Source: Paragonimus skrjabini miyazakii (taxonomy: Eukaryota; Platyhelminthes; Trematoda; Plagiorchiida; Troglotrematidae). Taken from it: a stretch of 64,000 nucleotides of DNA. The DNA is taken from NCBI GenBank assembly GCA_014338405.1, contig JTDE01001020.1, positions 70,307 to 134,306 on the forward strand. The letters run 5' to 3'. This document shows positions 12,420-26,125 of this stretch, one piece after another (the first letter of the stretch is position 1; each line of letters begins with the position of its first letter). The notes beneath the pieces are model-generated. The model saw nothing but the letters and a program-made list of their open reading frames with translations. It was not told where the DNA came from and made no database searches. The position numbers and the translations under genes are program-made.

Positions 12420-13050
12420 GGCTGACACATTTGCATATCATTCCAAGGTACTGTCGCTTACATCATTTAGTTGGTGCGTTATCACCTCGGCTGCTGCGTC
12501 CATTTTGAAGACAGAGTTGTATACATTTCTTTCCTAGCAATCAATTACTGAGGCTCGCATTGGCCTCCCTTGCATGTTTTTGGTAATGAATTTATGAGAA
12601 TAAACGTTATTAGAAGGAACATCCTGTAACATATTTAGATCCAGTTATTTCATATCTTTTGTACACAACTGTTCCACCCAATTAGTAAGGCAATGTACAA
12701 CGTCGTATTTGAGGCTCATCGGCACAACTGTGGAAGTGTAAGTATTGCTCACTCTCGGTTTTCTTTCTATAGACATTTCATTGTAACGACCCATTTGCAA
12801 GTAATCGCTACGTTTAAAAATGAAATTCGGTCGTCAGTTTCTTGCTGCAAACCGAAGACCATGTTTCTATGTGCCTTGTTGAAAATAGTCGAAAGCTTCC
12901 GTAAATCTTCCGTATTGTCCACTACGAGGAAAACACCCACACATGGTCGATAATAACGGGTTGTTTTAATAGCTCCATCCAACGCGCCAAATAATGAATT
13001 CGATTGGCAATATGCGTAATGCTGTAGGTTTTGTAACATTCTAATCAAAA
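12420..13050 (-). pseudogene. Decayed Penelope-like reverse transcriptase, palm and thumb
   Basis: Read on the minus strand from about 13050, the translation follows the Penelope-like reverse-transcriptase order. First comes a degraded catalytic region at the usual YVDD position (YYRPCVGVFLVVD), then EDLRKLSTIFNKAHRNMVFG. QETDDRISFLNVAI corresponds to the family's FLDV-type motif. After a frameshift, YRKKTESEQYLHFHS and a further shifted KYDVVHCLTNWVEQLCT correspond to the start of the thumb. Near 12570, HKFITKNMQGRP fits the later thumb. The catalytic aspartates are gone and there are several stops. No GIY-YIG domain is clear downstream. The sequence differs enough from the 38-kb copy to be a separate lineage. 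Confidence 0.7.
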
Positions 13051-16000
13051 CGGACGGTACGCCTAAATCTGAAAGATAATGTACTTAACAGTGCTGCCTG
13101 TATATTGATCTATTCATTTGATTGTTTCTGTGATTTAGCATGTACTGGTCGTAACACTAAACGTTTGCCAGAAAAAGTTCATGAACACTATATGTGGTGG
13201 ATTCTCTGCGGAACAAAAATGACATCACTTCATTGATTCTGGCCGATGTAGTTGACTGTGGCCAACAGACAGACACGGAGAGGGCGTTTCGTATCGTCTA
13301 CTGTGTCCTGCCACCACGTAATGAAAGACCAAGTGGGGCATCCTCTCTGTAGCCATGACGGTCACAATCTGATTACGCCATCCGGATTTGTGTTCAGAAG
13401 CAGTTTGTTCGCAACTTGGGATTACAGAGGCCAAAAATGTACACCAAACCCACGCGACGACCTGATCCCGCCTCTTCAACTCACCCTAGTTAATGCTGTC
13501 TGTCTAAAACCTACCTCGCTTGTGTGCATAAACAAAACAGTCGTGTTTATGTTTTGCCTAATCATCTTGTCACCGTACAATGATTGATCAATAGCTTCGC
13601 TTACTTTCAATTACTTTGATAAATAATTGTGCCAGCCTAAGATGAGAATTTATCGAAAACAAGTTTGTTCGCTGAAAAATTGTTCTACGTGATTTCTGCG
13701 GGGGTTTTCAAGTATTTAAAATAAATCAAGATAGTGTTAAACAGAATACCCCCACGTATTACCAATCACAACATTTGGAACTCAAAAAGTTCACCAGTGT
13801 GACGGCCTAATTGAATTGTTAACAGTAGGTTTGCTTGATATGGTCATTTATTAGTAGAGTGGATTCTGCTATCTCATCACCTCCAAAAAGATGCCAGAAA
13901 CTAAAGGTCTAATAAAGACCTGGAGCGTTTAGAGAAAAAGCGAGTCGATATTGAATTTGTATTTGCACACTTACATCACTTTAAGAAAGATTAATTTTCA
14001 GCAAACAAAACAGCTGTGCCATCCCATGCAATAAGTCACTTGTTTATTCCTCCCGTTTTGAAAAGAAGGTTGCCACAACAATTTTGGGACTACATGTGGC
14101 TGTACAAATATCATTCGGACTTTGTACTGTAGCTCTGTGGAATATATTATTTTATGTTTAACTTTTGGTTTCTTCTGTAGTGATAACATATTTTTACCAG
14201 TTACATTCACACGAATACCTTCCCCACATTCGTCGACACCTTGACTGTCTGTCCTATTTTACCGTAGCCATAATATTCGAAAGATCGATTCGAAATGCAC
14301 GAGGTAAGTTTATCCAGCTGTTATCTTGACGAAAATGGCTGAAAACCCCTACAGAAGTAAGTGACAGCAATGAGTAATTCTGCGAACCTGACTCACTTAT
14401 TAAGCTGTACAGATTCGTAAGGATGGTCACTTACTTTGAAAAGTTTAGACTTTATCAATCGGACCTATCCTAGTCTCTTATACGTTCATGACAGACCGGA
14501 AATTTTTAATCCCTAACATATTTGCATTAAAGGAGTTCAGCCTACGGTCTTGCCCCCCACTCAGTCGTGTACTCCAGTTTCAAAGTACCATGTATGTTTG
14601 ATGTTCACACTTCTGAGGCAGCTGCTAGTAGAGCATTGTAACAAAAACAGAATGGAAAAATTTCTGTACTCGTATTCTTGTCGAAAGCTCTACAAGCTTT
14701 CTGTCGTTGTCTTGGTATGTAAGATCCCTGATTATTGGTCGTTCTCCTCAGTTCACTTCACTTTTCGATAAAATTTAGACGAAAGCCTAGCCATAATTCT
14801 ATGTGAACACAAGTTACCCGCATTTTCTGGTCGTATCATCATTCACCAATAGGATTGTGGCGATTAGATTTCATTTGGAAGTTTACACCATTTGCATGTC
14901 TGCCTAGTAGAAATATCAATGCAAACAATGCATCATCCCAGACTGTAGGCGTTAGTGTGTCGTCTCATTCTATTACTGATTTTCAGAACTTAGCTCGAAT
15001 AGTGCGTCGCAACACAACCTTCCACCAAGAGATACCAAGGGTCAGTTATTGGATAGCATTATTTATCTACCGAGTATGACGATTGTATTTCTATGTAATA
15101 AGTCTATTGAAATAATAATGCCGATGAGTCTGACAAAGAGGAGTTTTTCTTGACTGACAACACTGTTTACCACATCCAGGCCTCGATGTCTGATCGGCAG
15201 TCCACTGTGAAGGTAGCTGAAAATTATCTACCCTGTCAGCCTGTGAATGTTCTCTGTCGTATACAGACACCTCTTGAAATACTTTCCGTTCTTGATACTC
15301 GTTTCAACCACGCACACATAAAAAGCACCTGTCATTTCCAACTGGCGCAAACTGATTCACTCAATGACCAACGGCAGAACGAACAGGACATGTCTATTAG
15401 AAGCGGTTTTGGGAAGTTCCATCAAACGAGGAATTGCAACTTATGGGGTGTTGCCCACAGGCACAACCGACCACATAGCTCAATTTCCATCAAATCTTTT
15501 CAATGACCTGACTACCTCTTAATGTCAGACAACAGTACTAACAGAAATTAATCCCCCTGCAATTAACGAACCGGCCGAGTGATTCCACTGTCACTTGCAT
15601 ATTTTGCCCTCAGCCTGCACAAAATCGACGAGTTGAACCACGATTTTACTGCTACCAGTGGGCTACTCACAATAATTACCACACAGTTATACTCATCAGC
15701 TGAATAATTTTTAATGCAACACAACGTGCTGAAGCTTATTTCAGCCTCACATTACTGTCACTGATCTTGTGTTTAATTTTCGGAATGACTTCGCACGAAC
15801 GTATAAATTTTACAGCCTAATCCAACTCACATTCAAGTGAGAGGTGGAAGGTCTATTCGGGCATACACGTGGATAGAAAACAATGCTGGCTGCATGCCTT
15901 AAGACACTTGTGTTTATTGTTCGTTCAGCAGAACTCTAAGATACAGTTTTTAATGGGATATCTGTTGGGGCCGGCTTATGTGGAACAAGGGCTAGGACGT

Positions 16001-19000
16001 CGCCACACAACACCAGGCTTCCGATCAATAAAATTCTGTCAAACCTTGTTTGACATTGAAGTATTAGATGCCAAAACGAAATAATCGGGCGAGAAACACA
16101 ACGTGGACAATGTTTAGCTTTCAAAATAGTTTGAGCTAATATTGTTTATAAAATGCCATACCGTAACACATTATACCACCTGCTGTCGGTTGCGTTCTTT
16201 CTTTCTCGTTATAGGATCAAAATATCACACGGAAGGGTATAAATCATCAGAGGGACTACCTTCGTGGAACTCATTTCCCATTGTATCTTAAAAATTCGTC
16301 CGATAAAACGGGATATAACTCACCTTGAAATCCAGCTCACGTTGTTCTTGTGGACTGAAGAGAACTAGATTTGCCAATGTCTTGAATTCCATCAGTAGGG
16401 GTTGAAAAACGTATTTGCGAATCTAGTAAGAGATAATTTAATCGAGCAAAGCTCTAGGCTGTGTGGTATTTAATGACGTCCTAAAATATAAAGATATCGT
16501 GTATTCAAAAAAATGGAATGATTTCCAACGTGCAAATATGAAATGTTGTTGACGTTAGTCAGTAAATGGTTGATCACGATACTTTAACCGCCAAACGTTC
16601 TTTTTTACAATACCGAGGTCATATTGTTATTTTTCTGCACTGATAAAGCTGTGTTACACAGTGTTGTATGGAATGCTTGTACTGGTTTTTCAGTGTGCCA
16701 GTCTGCTCGCAAACTTTGGCGACAGTATTGCACAGATGTTGGAATATGCTTATTATCTCCTCCAACATATATGAACATCGGCGCAGCTTACACCACTGTC
16801 GGTTGCTCAAGAACATATGTGCCAAGGTGGCACGTCAAAAGGCAGATACTTACAACGAGGTCGCAATCAAACCAATCAACATTTTTTAAGGTTTATGGAT
16901 CACAATCTAGAAATTCCAAACTAGCTGACAATTCCCCCCCTTCTATTTGGTTAATCATACTTGCTTAAACAAATGGTCGATAAGATCCTGAACGACCACT
17001 CCGTAATCCACGTGGATTACCTGGCAATCATTCGAAAAACGCACTCAGTTGGGCTATTCGGCATGTTCACATAATACACGCTGTGTTCATCCTTCAAACT
17101 ACTCATCTGAATTGCAAAGTGAACGGATCAGTACAAAGTTTGTTTACTTAGTTTTCACAAATTCCAGTAATCTCAAAACCAAAGTGAGTTATTCGCTCCT
17201 TTATCTTTGTCTACAGCCTGTACTGGCGTATACTGCTCGCATACTGTGTCATTCCCGAATAAGGTCAGTCGAGTTCATTCATTAGGCATTTGTATCACCT
17301 GTTGATACGTTCATCGTGCTGTACATTAAGAAATGCACATTTCTGTTTGATGGAAGTGCAAGAGTTGCTATCATCCTACAGTTTTCTTTTCCCGATACTG
17401 GTTGTCAACTGGATTAGGGAAACTAACTGTTTCAGTTCGCCTCTCATTCTTTCTTATTGCTCAACGTGCAATCTTGTAAAGAGGTAAGGTTTTAAGGGAC
17501 TAAAGGCGCGCAGCCGAACGAAGTAAATTATTCCTCTATGAGCTACTATACCAAAATAACATTGCGGATTACAGAGGTATAGATGACAGGTGCATGGTAA
17601 ACCAATTCAGTTGAAAATGTCGCAAAATTTTACTTATGTTAACGATTGAATGAATAAGTGGTTTTTTAAGCTGAGTTGTTTTTAATGTATTCTCAATACT
17701 GTTTGCATTAACGAGGGAAAAGTCATAAACTCACAATGCTAAAACCTGAAAAGAATGAGTAAAATAATTTCTTGAGATTGATTTGATAAGGCTTTGGTGA
17801 TGGTTAGGGTATTCGTTGATTGCAACTTTCCGATCCGTATGAACTAGAGTTCCAGCCAGGAAATGGTCAATTTGTTATTTCTTGTCAGATTGTGCACATT
17901 TCTACTCGTGAATAATTAAGTGGAAATCAAGTTATGGCAGAGCAAACTCTTAAACTTGGAAAACCAGAGGTGATCTCTCCATTAAGAGTGAGGCTGCGTG
18001 CAGACAATTTTGACGAACCAGGGTGAAAACCGTTTACACAAGTACTGGGAGAATGGTAAATAGCGGACATCGGAATGGTTGCAACTATAAACCCAATCCA
18101 CAAATCTGTGAAGACCCTGACACTATAGAAGCTCGGTTTACTGTGTATACTTCTTATAAGCCAACATTAGTAGAATACTGTGCCTAAACCATTGAATCCC
18201 TTATATATTTTCTCAAATACTCATCTGCTTTCTGCTGCTGTACCTACTTGATATTCCTTAAGCGCCTTCTACTACCCACTATGTTCTCTTTCTGTCCAGT
18301 AGGTTTCACCAATTAAGTTCTGTTCTCTTACTTCTTGTACTTGAACGTTTCTTTCAATACTGCTTAAGTAATTATAATTTTACAGACTATAACTGAAACG
18401 TAGGTCAAAATGTTACCGCAAAATATGCTAAATAAATCTTCATATCAGGTATAATATCCAGTTTATTAAAGTACGTCTAGCAAGGATAAGTGCATCGTTT
18501 TCTAATTTACTTTTCTAGTCAGGACTTTTAAGATGTGCTTTCAAGCTGATGGTGCAAATATACCGATCAACTGGTATACCGACTTTCCAAAAGCAATAGT
18601 GAATCTTACACAAAAGATTCTTCGGAATAATCTTCGTCGTATTTATCCCTGGTCTATGAACTAGTATAATTTTGTGCTGGTAAAAATAGGAACTGAATTG
18701 AAGGAGGGTCGAAACTAAGTTTGCCTTTTTCAACTTTCAATTTGATTCAATTTGACTAACAATATCTTTGAAGAAAACAATTCTCAAAATTCATAGTAAT
18801 GACTGCTACGTTACGTTAACGAAGGTTGACTTGTATTGTTGACCGTCTAAATAAATTAACGTAGGTGGTGCCACCTAGCACTTGCTATCCAATTAAAAAC
18901 GAGTTACGGTAATTCATGAATCGATCTACTAATGCACGCTAATTTTGCTAACAATACTTTTGAATTTTAGTTATCCGCACTAAATTTAGTACGAAAGAAG

Positions 19001-19060
19001 TCAATTCATTAGGGCGTTGTGCTTAATGTGTTATTGATAAATCAATTTCGATTAAAACAC
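13051..19060. other. Unassigned DNA
   Basis: No gene or element is recognised. A GC-richer stretch at 13225-13590 is open on both strands. A 118-codon plus-strand frame lies at 15150-15506 and shows no known domain. Short exon-like intervals with consensus donors occur near 14270-14305 and 17434-17481, but at 12-16 codons they carry little weight. Confidence 0.4.
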
Positions 19061-19145
19061 CCCTCAGGGAGGCCACCCGAGGTGGTTGAAACGTAGACCA
19101 TTACCATTTACCCATAACGTTGTGTTATTCTCATTCCACTTATCT
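19061..19145 (+). repeat. Hairpin repeat copy B (hammerhead-like core)
   Basis: This is the second copy of the repeat at 4411-4492. CTCAGGGA (19063-19070) is followed by a CCACC/GGTGG stem with a CGA loop (19078-19080), then TTGAAACGTAGACCATTA and the shared block TGTGTTATTCTCA. The lead differs from copy A while the stem and GAAAC are kept, as expected if the hairpin mattered in the parent element. Confidence 0.5.
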
Positions 19146-22100
19146 ACCCCAGATTTTCTTTCTTAAGAATGTTTCCCTCAGATGATTAATTTTGTTCTAC
19201 AGTAACCAACATATGTGTGTACTGTTCATGCAGTCTCCGCTGTACCTGCAAACTAACCTCTTGTCTGGCTTTATATGTCAACAACTTGTGTGAATCTATC
19301 ATTTTATTGCATGGAAGGTCGTGAAGTGGCAAATATTGCTGACAGTACCACGGTGTTATAAAGTAAAATTAACTGATGAAACTGGACTCAAATGATTGTC
19401 ATAAACATTTAGTGCACTTGCGGATGCGTTATCTTTGCTGCAACTTCAAGGGAAAGCTTTCATAATCTTATTTTGATTCTCAGCTACATTTTCACTTAAA
19501 TTGAAAACAAAACCTTTGTGTCTTCTTTCACTTTTAATACTCTGTACATGTCGAGGAAATTATTCTTCATTTCATTCTACATTAATTCTCAGTAACTGAA
19601 ATAAGCACGCTTGACAGTTTTGTTTTCAATCTACTTTACCGAATGATGATTCAGGCTTCCACGTAGTTAAAGCATTGTGTCAATTCTTTGGGTCGTAGAT
19701 GCCCCTCTATCACCTGGGTCGTGTATTTGCTACAATTATGTTACTGGGAAAATACATGATGCTCCCACTGATAGAGTAGACCAGGGAACCAAAATTATCT
19801 GACTGTAAGGTTGTTCATTGTGGTATTTTCGTTAAAGCGCTAATCTTACATGCTTACAAGACAAAACCACTCACCACATCATCGCAGATTCCTTTACATG
19901 GTCATCTATCACAAATCTTGTAGAATTTACTACACTTCTGCCACACATAACTCAAACGGTTAAGATAATCCCAACTCAGTTTCTACAAGTTGAAGAACAC
20001 GACCTTGCAGGATTACCTTTCCAGGTGGCGTGACTCCCAAACTTCCCTAATCATTAGAGTAAACCAGCTTGCAATGAATGACAATTTCTTCATAAACGTG
20101 TCTTCAAAATCCTGAATGATCCATCAAAGGTGATTCTTCTTTCAAAGAATCCCTATTTAAGACGCCTCTTTCCGGCTGATGGGAACATATTCTGCGCCTA
20201 GTTGGCCATTTTCTTGTACAGGTCTACTCGGCAGCACCACAGCAGTTATTCATCAATGAATTTCGTTCTCAAAGCTGAAGTTATCTCTCTATGGTACTGA
20301 CAGCTTATGCATAGAGTTTGTCTTGGTATTTGCTAACGATGAAGAATGAGCACGGTCAGTTTATTCCTCACTTCAATATTGATCGTAAGCTTATTATCAA
20401 TTCACAAATCGACGATGATGGGCACAATAATCTGAACACAACTCAATAGACCCAATAGATCAAACTGTTATTGCAAACGCGAAAGTATGTATTCTTAGTT
20501 GGGGCGTTGCAGTTTCGTGACAATAAGTCTGGTCAACCTAATGATTTAGAATTAAGCGATAACTTTGTAATACAAAAAGGTTTGATTACAATTAATGAGT
20601 ACAGTCAATAATATAGGGCAGTCTAGACAAAACCATTGCAAATGGAATCTCATAAAAAGCTACCTGACAGTTGAATGATGGATGCTATGATGTCTAAGCC
20701 AATCTGGAGGATGTTAGATTTGCATAGGCTTAATTGCCTCTAACCATGCAGGTTCGAAACACTTAAAAAACAACATGTGCAAAGATAGTATACAGAATAA
20801 TATGATTACTTGATGTAAAACGTTAAAAAATGCCAACCACCGCCGGTACAACTACTCAGCTGACGATTAGTCAGTGTACACATTATGCGAATGATTCCCT
20901 GTACTCCCAATGCTCATTGTTAGCCCGGGAACGAATTCCCTGTTCTCGATAAATTAGTGCGTGTGTATTTATTCCGTTGCTGCTATGCGACAGAAGGTCA
21001 CAGCGCGTCATCCAATATGGCATAGAAATATTCTGGTCAGATCCATTAACGCTGCAGTCTCCATATATCTGAGCGATACTGTTCGTCCAGTTGATTACTC
21101 CGAGGTCTTGCGTGTAGCCTACTTGAATCATATTACCTATCCCAAGTTGGTCATACAAAGAATGCGGGCCATTATTGACTTAACTGTTCTCCGTTTAGGA
21201 TAACAGAATTTTATCTAACTCAGGTAGGTTGCACAAGCTGCTGTGGTCAAAGGTCACAACACCAGTCGAAGTAGAGATCACATACGGGTTAGCCGAAATT
21301 CCGTCCCATCGTTCCACTGATTACAATTGCTCATTAATGTAGGGTGAAACTACCAACACACTGGTGGCAAATTGGTGGCACTGAGTGCATGGGCAGAATC
21401 ATCAACTAACTGATAATCGCTCATACATAAAACGCTCGTTTGACTGTAATTACAAGTGTAAAATCAATCTTCCAGTTCTGATTAATTATTTTGCGATCAA
21501 AACTGTCAAGTCCGAAATACCAATATGCACACTGAGAAATGTAACGTATGTTGTTTACATCACTCGATTTTGGGCGACAGAAACTGTTATGGTGATACGG
21601 TCAATTCGGAAGAGTAATCTCCTATAGTGCTACATTACAGTGACAGCTAGTGATGTGATAGTAAACTTTGACAGGCAAGGTTTCTGAGTCTACCATGATG
21701 AACGCCTCTCAAACTGAGTCCATCTAGTCTAACTTCATTTCACTCCACTAAAGTTCGTAAATTAATTCCTTCATGAACTGAGTAATGCACAGTAGATCAT
21801 ATGAAATACCATCACATTTAATGTGTGAAACATGATTTAAAGCAATTCGTTTTTATTCCGTTGTTTCAATCCAAAGCACACTGTATTGTTTTATTCTTGA
21901 ATGAACGTTATTCAAACCCTCGACACGCTTGCATCCAATGTACTAAGTCGAAAGCTCAATAGCGACAAAATAATCACTATTATTGTAACAGGACTAGAAG
22001 AGCATAATTTGGAACTTACTGGGAGAAAATAATCAAAACAAAGATATTGTTTATAGACATATACTGGCTAGACGTGGATTAAACTAGCTTCCGGAAGGTC

Positions 22101-25100
22101 GTATTGGTTTGGCAGCAGTCCCGCTGAGGGATTCTTGTCATCTTTTACAGTTAAACGCCACAATGGAGCCTGTATTCAATAAATGGTAATTCCAAAATTC
22201 ATTAAATCGGTAGTTTGTCACCCAAAGAAATTGACTTTTACAGCTAGTCACCAGTACTTGCAGTTGTCAGTGCATGTTTAGTATCTGTATTTAACTTGAA
22301 CAAAAATCCTCTTGATTTAGTGCAGTTTTTAGTGAAGTACTAATCAGTTCATTCAACTTTACGACTAAGAACTGAGCTACTGATCTAGATGGAATGCATT
22401 GAGAGTGTCCTAATTAGTTCAATTCAAAACCTCATGACTAGTTCCTTAAGAATTGTAATGACATATTTAAATTCTGACGCTGCAATTTATCACAAATATA
22501 AAGGTATACATTTTTTATTCGTAAGCCAAGCGACTGACAGTCCGGCTACATTTGCCATGTTTGTCTACAATTACTTGTTTCAGGCAAACTGTTTCCTCAT
22601 TCTTAGGGCACATCAACTTTAGCTTAACCAGTCCACATCGTCATCAATTATTTTTTAATAGCTATCATTGTAGCAGAGGTTTTCATTGCCCTCTCACTAG
22701 AGTTGTTGTATTTTTGTCGGCTAGTTCAGTATTCTACCACGAGATTGTCACGTGCACATGTCAGAATGCCCTCGTGCTAGACAACCGGTCTGGTTTCGTA
22801 CAGTGATAGCAACTACTGACTGTATGCAGAAAATCGAAACTTGATTGGGTTTTGTGCACTGAACCAGACCCTGGGTCCCAGATTGATACTTGGGTTCTCT
22901 TCTGTGAGATAGATACTGACTAGAAGTTATGAAAAACAACGCTGAAAATTTTAACTCACTGAAAAACATCATAACGTTGGTTAACTCCAGTCAGAAAAGG
23001 TGAACATTTGGCATGGAAATATGCAATACTACAAACGTGCTTTCGCATTTCCATTTCAATTGCCACAAATTCATCTGTGACACTGTAAACGGCGGAAATC
23101 ATTCGGTATGAGGCTCTGACACAAGGTGAAGAGCCGAACGTCCCATTACTACTACGATTACCTTTTTCTGGATTGCTCACTGTTGTTCTCAACATAATCA
23201 ACCAATAGCGCATGATAGATGATCTACGGGATAACACAACACATAATTGATTTTTCCAGCTGCGTTTTGATATACACCTGTGTTTATGTGCAGTTTCTGG
23301 TCCAGTTTCCATTAGGTTACAATGAAATGAGAAATTAAGCTTGTAATAGCTATAAACATGAAGAAGTTTGCTTAGTTTTAAACGAATAAGTAGAATGAAC
23401 AATGACTAACCATTTCGGTAGATTTTTCAATATAACGCCAATTCCATTGTTGTAGTATGAGTGTTCGCAGTCCAGGAGAGGCGAGCTCTAACAGAACAGG
23501 CCATTGTTCAACATGTTGCATCTCAAAGGACTCTGAAATATGACCGGGAAAATTGAAAATGAACTTATAACTGCAAGAGGATCAGATTACATTGAACTGA
23601 CCTATAGTTAAAAGTACAACATTTGATATATTTAATTTTTGTGAATTTTGTGTGAATTGAAACATCGTAAATGAATACAGAAAATTAGGGTAATTATTTT
23701 ACCTCTCTGCGTCTCGTGACACTCATCGACAAAAGATTGTCATTGGAGTAGGGTCAATTGAAAACATAAATTACTGCTTGATTTTACATCACGCTGTTTT
23801 TCGTCCGTTTGATATGCAAGGTTAAAGCTACAATACTATCTAGAGAATCGAGGGTAAATTGCTTCTTCCTAGGAGAAGATTCAAATATGCAAAACTCCTC
23901 CAAAGGTGGTTATCGTCAGACGGATAGTTGTTGCAGCAAGTACTTCCTTTGAGAGAAGAAACGCCGCAAAATCGCGGACAAAACATCTTCTGGTAACTGA
24001 GCCGAGTATAATCGACATAAGATGAAAACGGGGGGGGGATCAAACCAAACTTGTGAACACAGCGATTGCAGGATAAGTCGTAAGAATGCAAAAACCGTTC
24101 ACAAAAAATCTTTGCACATCACGGTGTGGAGTTGAATGTTGACTGATACCCTTCTCAAGACACAGTCTGATGAATGTTCAGCTAACCTTTTTCAACAAAG
24201 ATGTTGCCAGAACGTATCTTTTGAACCTCACGAACGGTACACGGATTCTGATGGGGATAATCTGAGTTTGTATAAAGGTTTATTCACAAACTTAAGTGGG
24301 TGGAATCTATCTCAAAAGCACCCCAGCTCAATATCACTAAAAGGTGTACACGATGTTGTTCGTTGGTAAACTGTCTTCAGTTACTACCTTTCTCAGGCGT
24401 CTGCGACAAAAGATGTTTTTATTACTCATTGAAAAAATGGAGACGATTCATAAGTGTGCAAGCGGCGAATATTTTCGGCAGTTATACATAACAATGCCAA
24501 TAAACGTCTTGTTTATGCCAATTATTGGAAGTTCGGAATATCTGCTAATTTCAAAGTGACCAAATTATGAAATCCTAAGCAGCAACAGAAACAGAATGTT
24601 CGGTCGTCATAAATTGCTTTCCAACTGAGCTACGAAGCCATCATCATGTTGAATTAACAAAACAGAACAGTAGGCAGATGGAAAGCTTAGAGTCATGTGT
24701 TTACAAAGTAAGAAACGCTGGATGAGGCAACGCCAATAAAATTAGCATTCGCTTGTCGTATTTTTTGCTTCAAACCGTTTGTATATGCCCTCACCGGTTT
24801 ATTATTGTAGTAACCCTCATTAATATAAGAAGCTCGTGTCATGCTTATAACAGATTGAAGGGTGATGTCTATGTATGTTATACTTCCTACTGGCTTGATG
24901 ACAAACTGGGATTATATTAATATTCCTGAAGCAACTAGTAGGATTTTAGTGAACACATGTCTAGTTTGACGATTTTTCCATTACACAACTCTCTTGCTCA
25001 TGGTATCGCACTGACACCAGTCGCATTGTATAGTGTTAAAGTACCTTCACCGAAAAGAATAGTCTTTAATCCGGCAACAATGTCACACCGTTTAAAAGGT

Positions 25101-25872
25101 GTAACGTATTTGCAGAAGAGTTGTACTCCTAAGACTGTCAACCAATTATTTTGAGCATAACACCGGATGCCACTATTTGACAGATAACACCATTCTATAT
25201 TTCGAAATGATGAGGTACTAGGCTTCAGCCAAGTTACGAACGGTCAGTTAATACTGAATCTATCACTTGCTACCGATAGAATCCTCTAGGTAGAATATAC
25301 GATGTTTGGAGTCTTCTTGTAATCACTTTCTACTAGGTGCACTTGTGTATTGCATTGCTGCCTTAAAGCATATCTACTGCGTTAGGTGCTAGCCTTTACT
25401 CTACTCAACAGATGCAACTGTTTCCAAAACTAGTTAGATACATTAATTGTCAGAGGCAGAGGAAATGGCTGTCTGTTGATGATCTTCGTGAGTGCAGTGA
25501 TATAGATATTATGTCACAGTTTCAATCGCATATGAAGTGAACTGCTTCTAATCGAGGCAGGAAACGGTAATATATTATGTTAAAAAGCATACTGACTTAC
25601 CTGCAGGTAACTGTATGTAGCTTATCACGAGTGATGGGTAGTTTACAAGGTCTTATTAAGCAACTGCAGACAAAAACGCATGACACGGATGTTTTCTTTA
25701 CAAAAAAACCCACGCCGGGTTGTTGTAGTCATTTGGTTAAAAATGTTCCCAAAATCTGTATTGCAAACTAATTTTTAATTGTGGATAGGGGGTTCCGTAA
25801 ACCCGATAATTCGAAGGACCAGTTTACAAAACTTCTGTATTTCTGATTGATGTGAATTTGCCAAACAAGCAG
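19146..25872. other. Unassigned DNA, includes the longest open frame
   Basis: The longest open frame of the window lies here, minus strand 23402-22956, 148 codons. It has no recognised domain. Around 20676-20760 a tRNA-like B-box string (GGTTCGAAAC) occurs without a clear A box. Nothing else is supported. Confidence 0.4.
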
Positions 25873-26125
25873 CACATTCGAACGTTGCCAGAGCTTTGCC
25901 ACCTGGGTCCAGACGTTTATATTCGGACTCAATCAGTGATAGCTGTTTTGGTAAGTAGTCTTGGTTCTAAGTAATCAACTCCACAAGCCGAGGTATCGGC
26001 AGTTCAGTTTCACTGCTCAACAAGAGCACTGGTAGCATATGGTGTAAACTGTTTGACAAAACTTATCAAACTAGACAACCCTTTGGGATGTCTGGTGGAT
26101 TTTGTACAAAACAGCGGGTGTATGT
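25873..26125 (+). CDS. Candidate pair of host exons, unknown product
   Basis: Two exon-like intervals are separated by 57 bp. The first (25873-25950) has 26 codons after AACAAGCAG and before TTTTG/GTAAGT, phase 0 at both ends (HIRTLPELCHLGPDVYIRTQ and onward). The second (26008-26125) follows CGGCAGTTCAG in phase 0, has 39 codons plus one base (FHCSTRALVAYGVNCLTKLI and onward) and ends at ATGT/GTGAGT. The phases join correctly. Against this, a 57-bp intron is short and neither peptide matches a family I know. Confidence 0.28.

Noticed and set aside
12685..12735. Plus-strand exon-like interval (MYNVVFEAHRHNCGS before GTAAGT)
   Set aside because: The opposite strand here is part of the Penelope-like thumb (KYDVVHCLTNWVEQLCT), so the plus-strand reading and its splice sites are antisense coincidences.
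15150..15506. 118-codon plus-strand frame as a host gene
   Set aside because: No recognised domain, no strong splice sites, and a length that occurs by chance several times in this window.
20676..20765. tRNA gene with a GGTTCGAAAC B box
   Set aside because: No A box at the right spacing, and no pairing acceptor or T stem. At most a very old tRNA-derived fragment.
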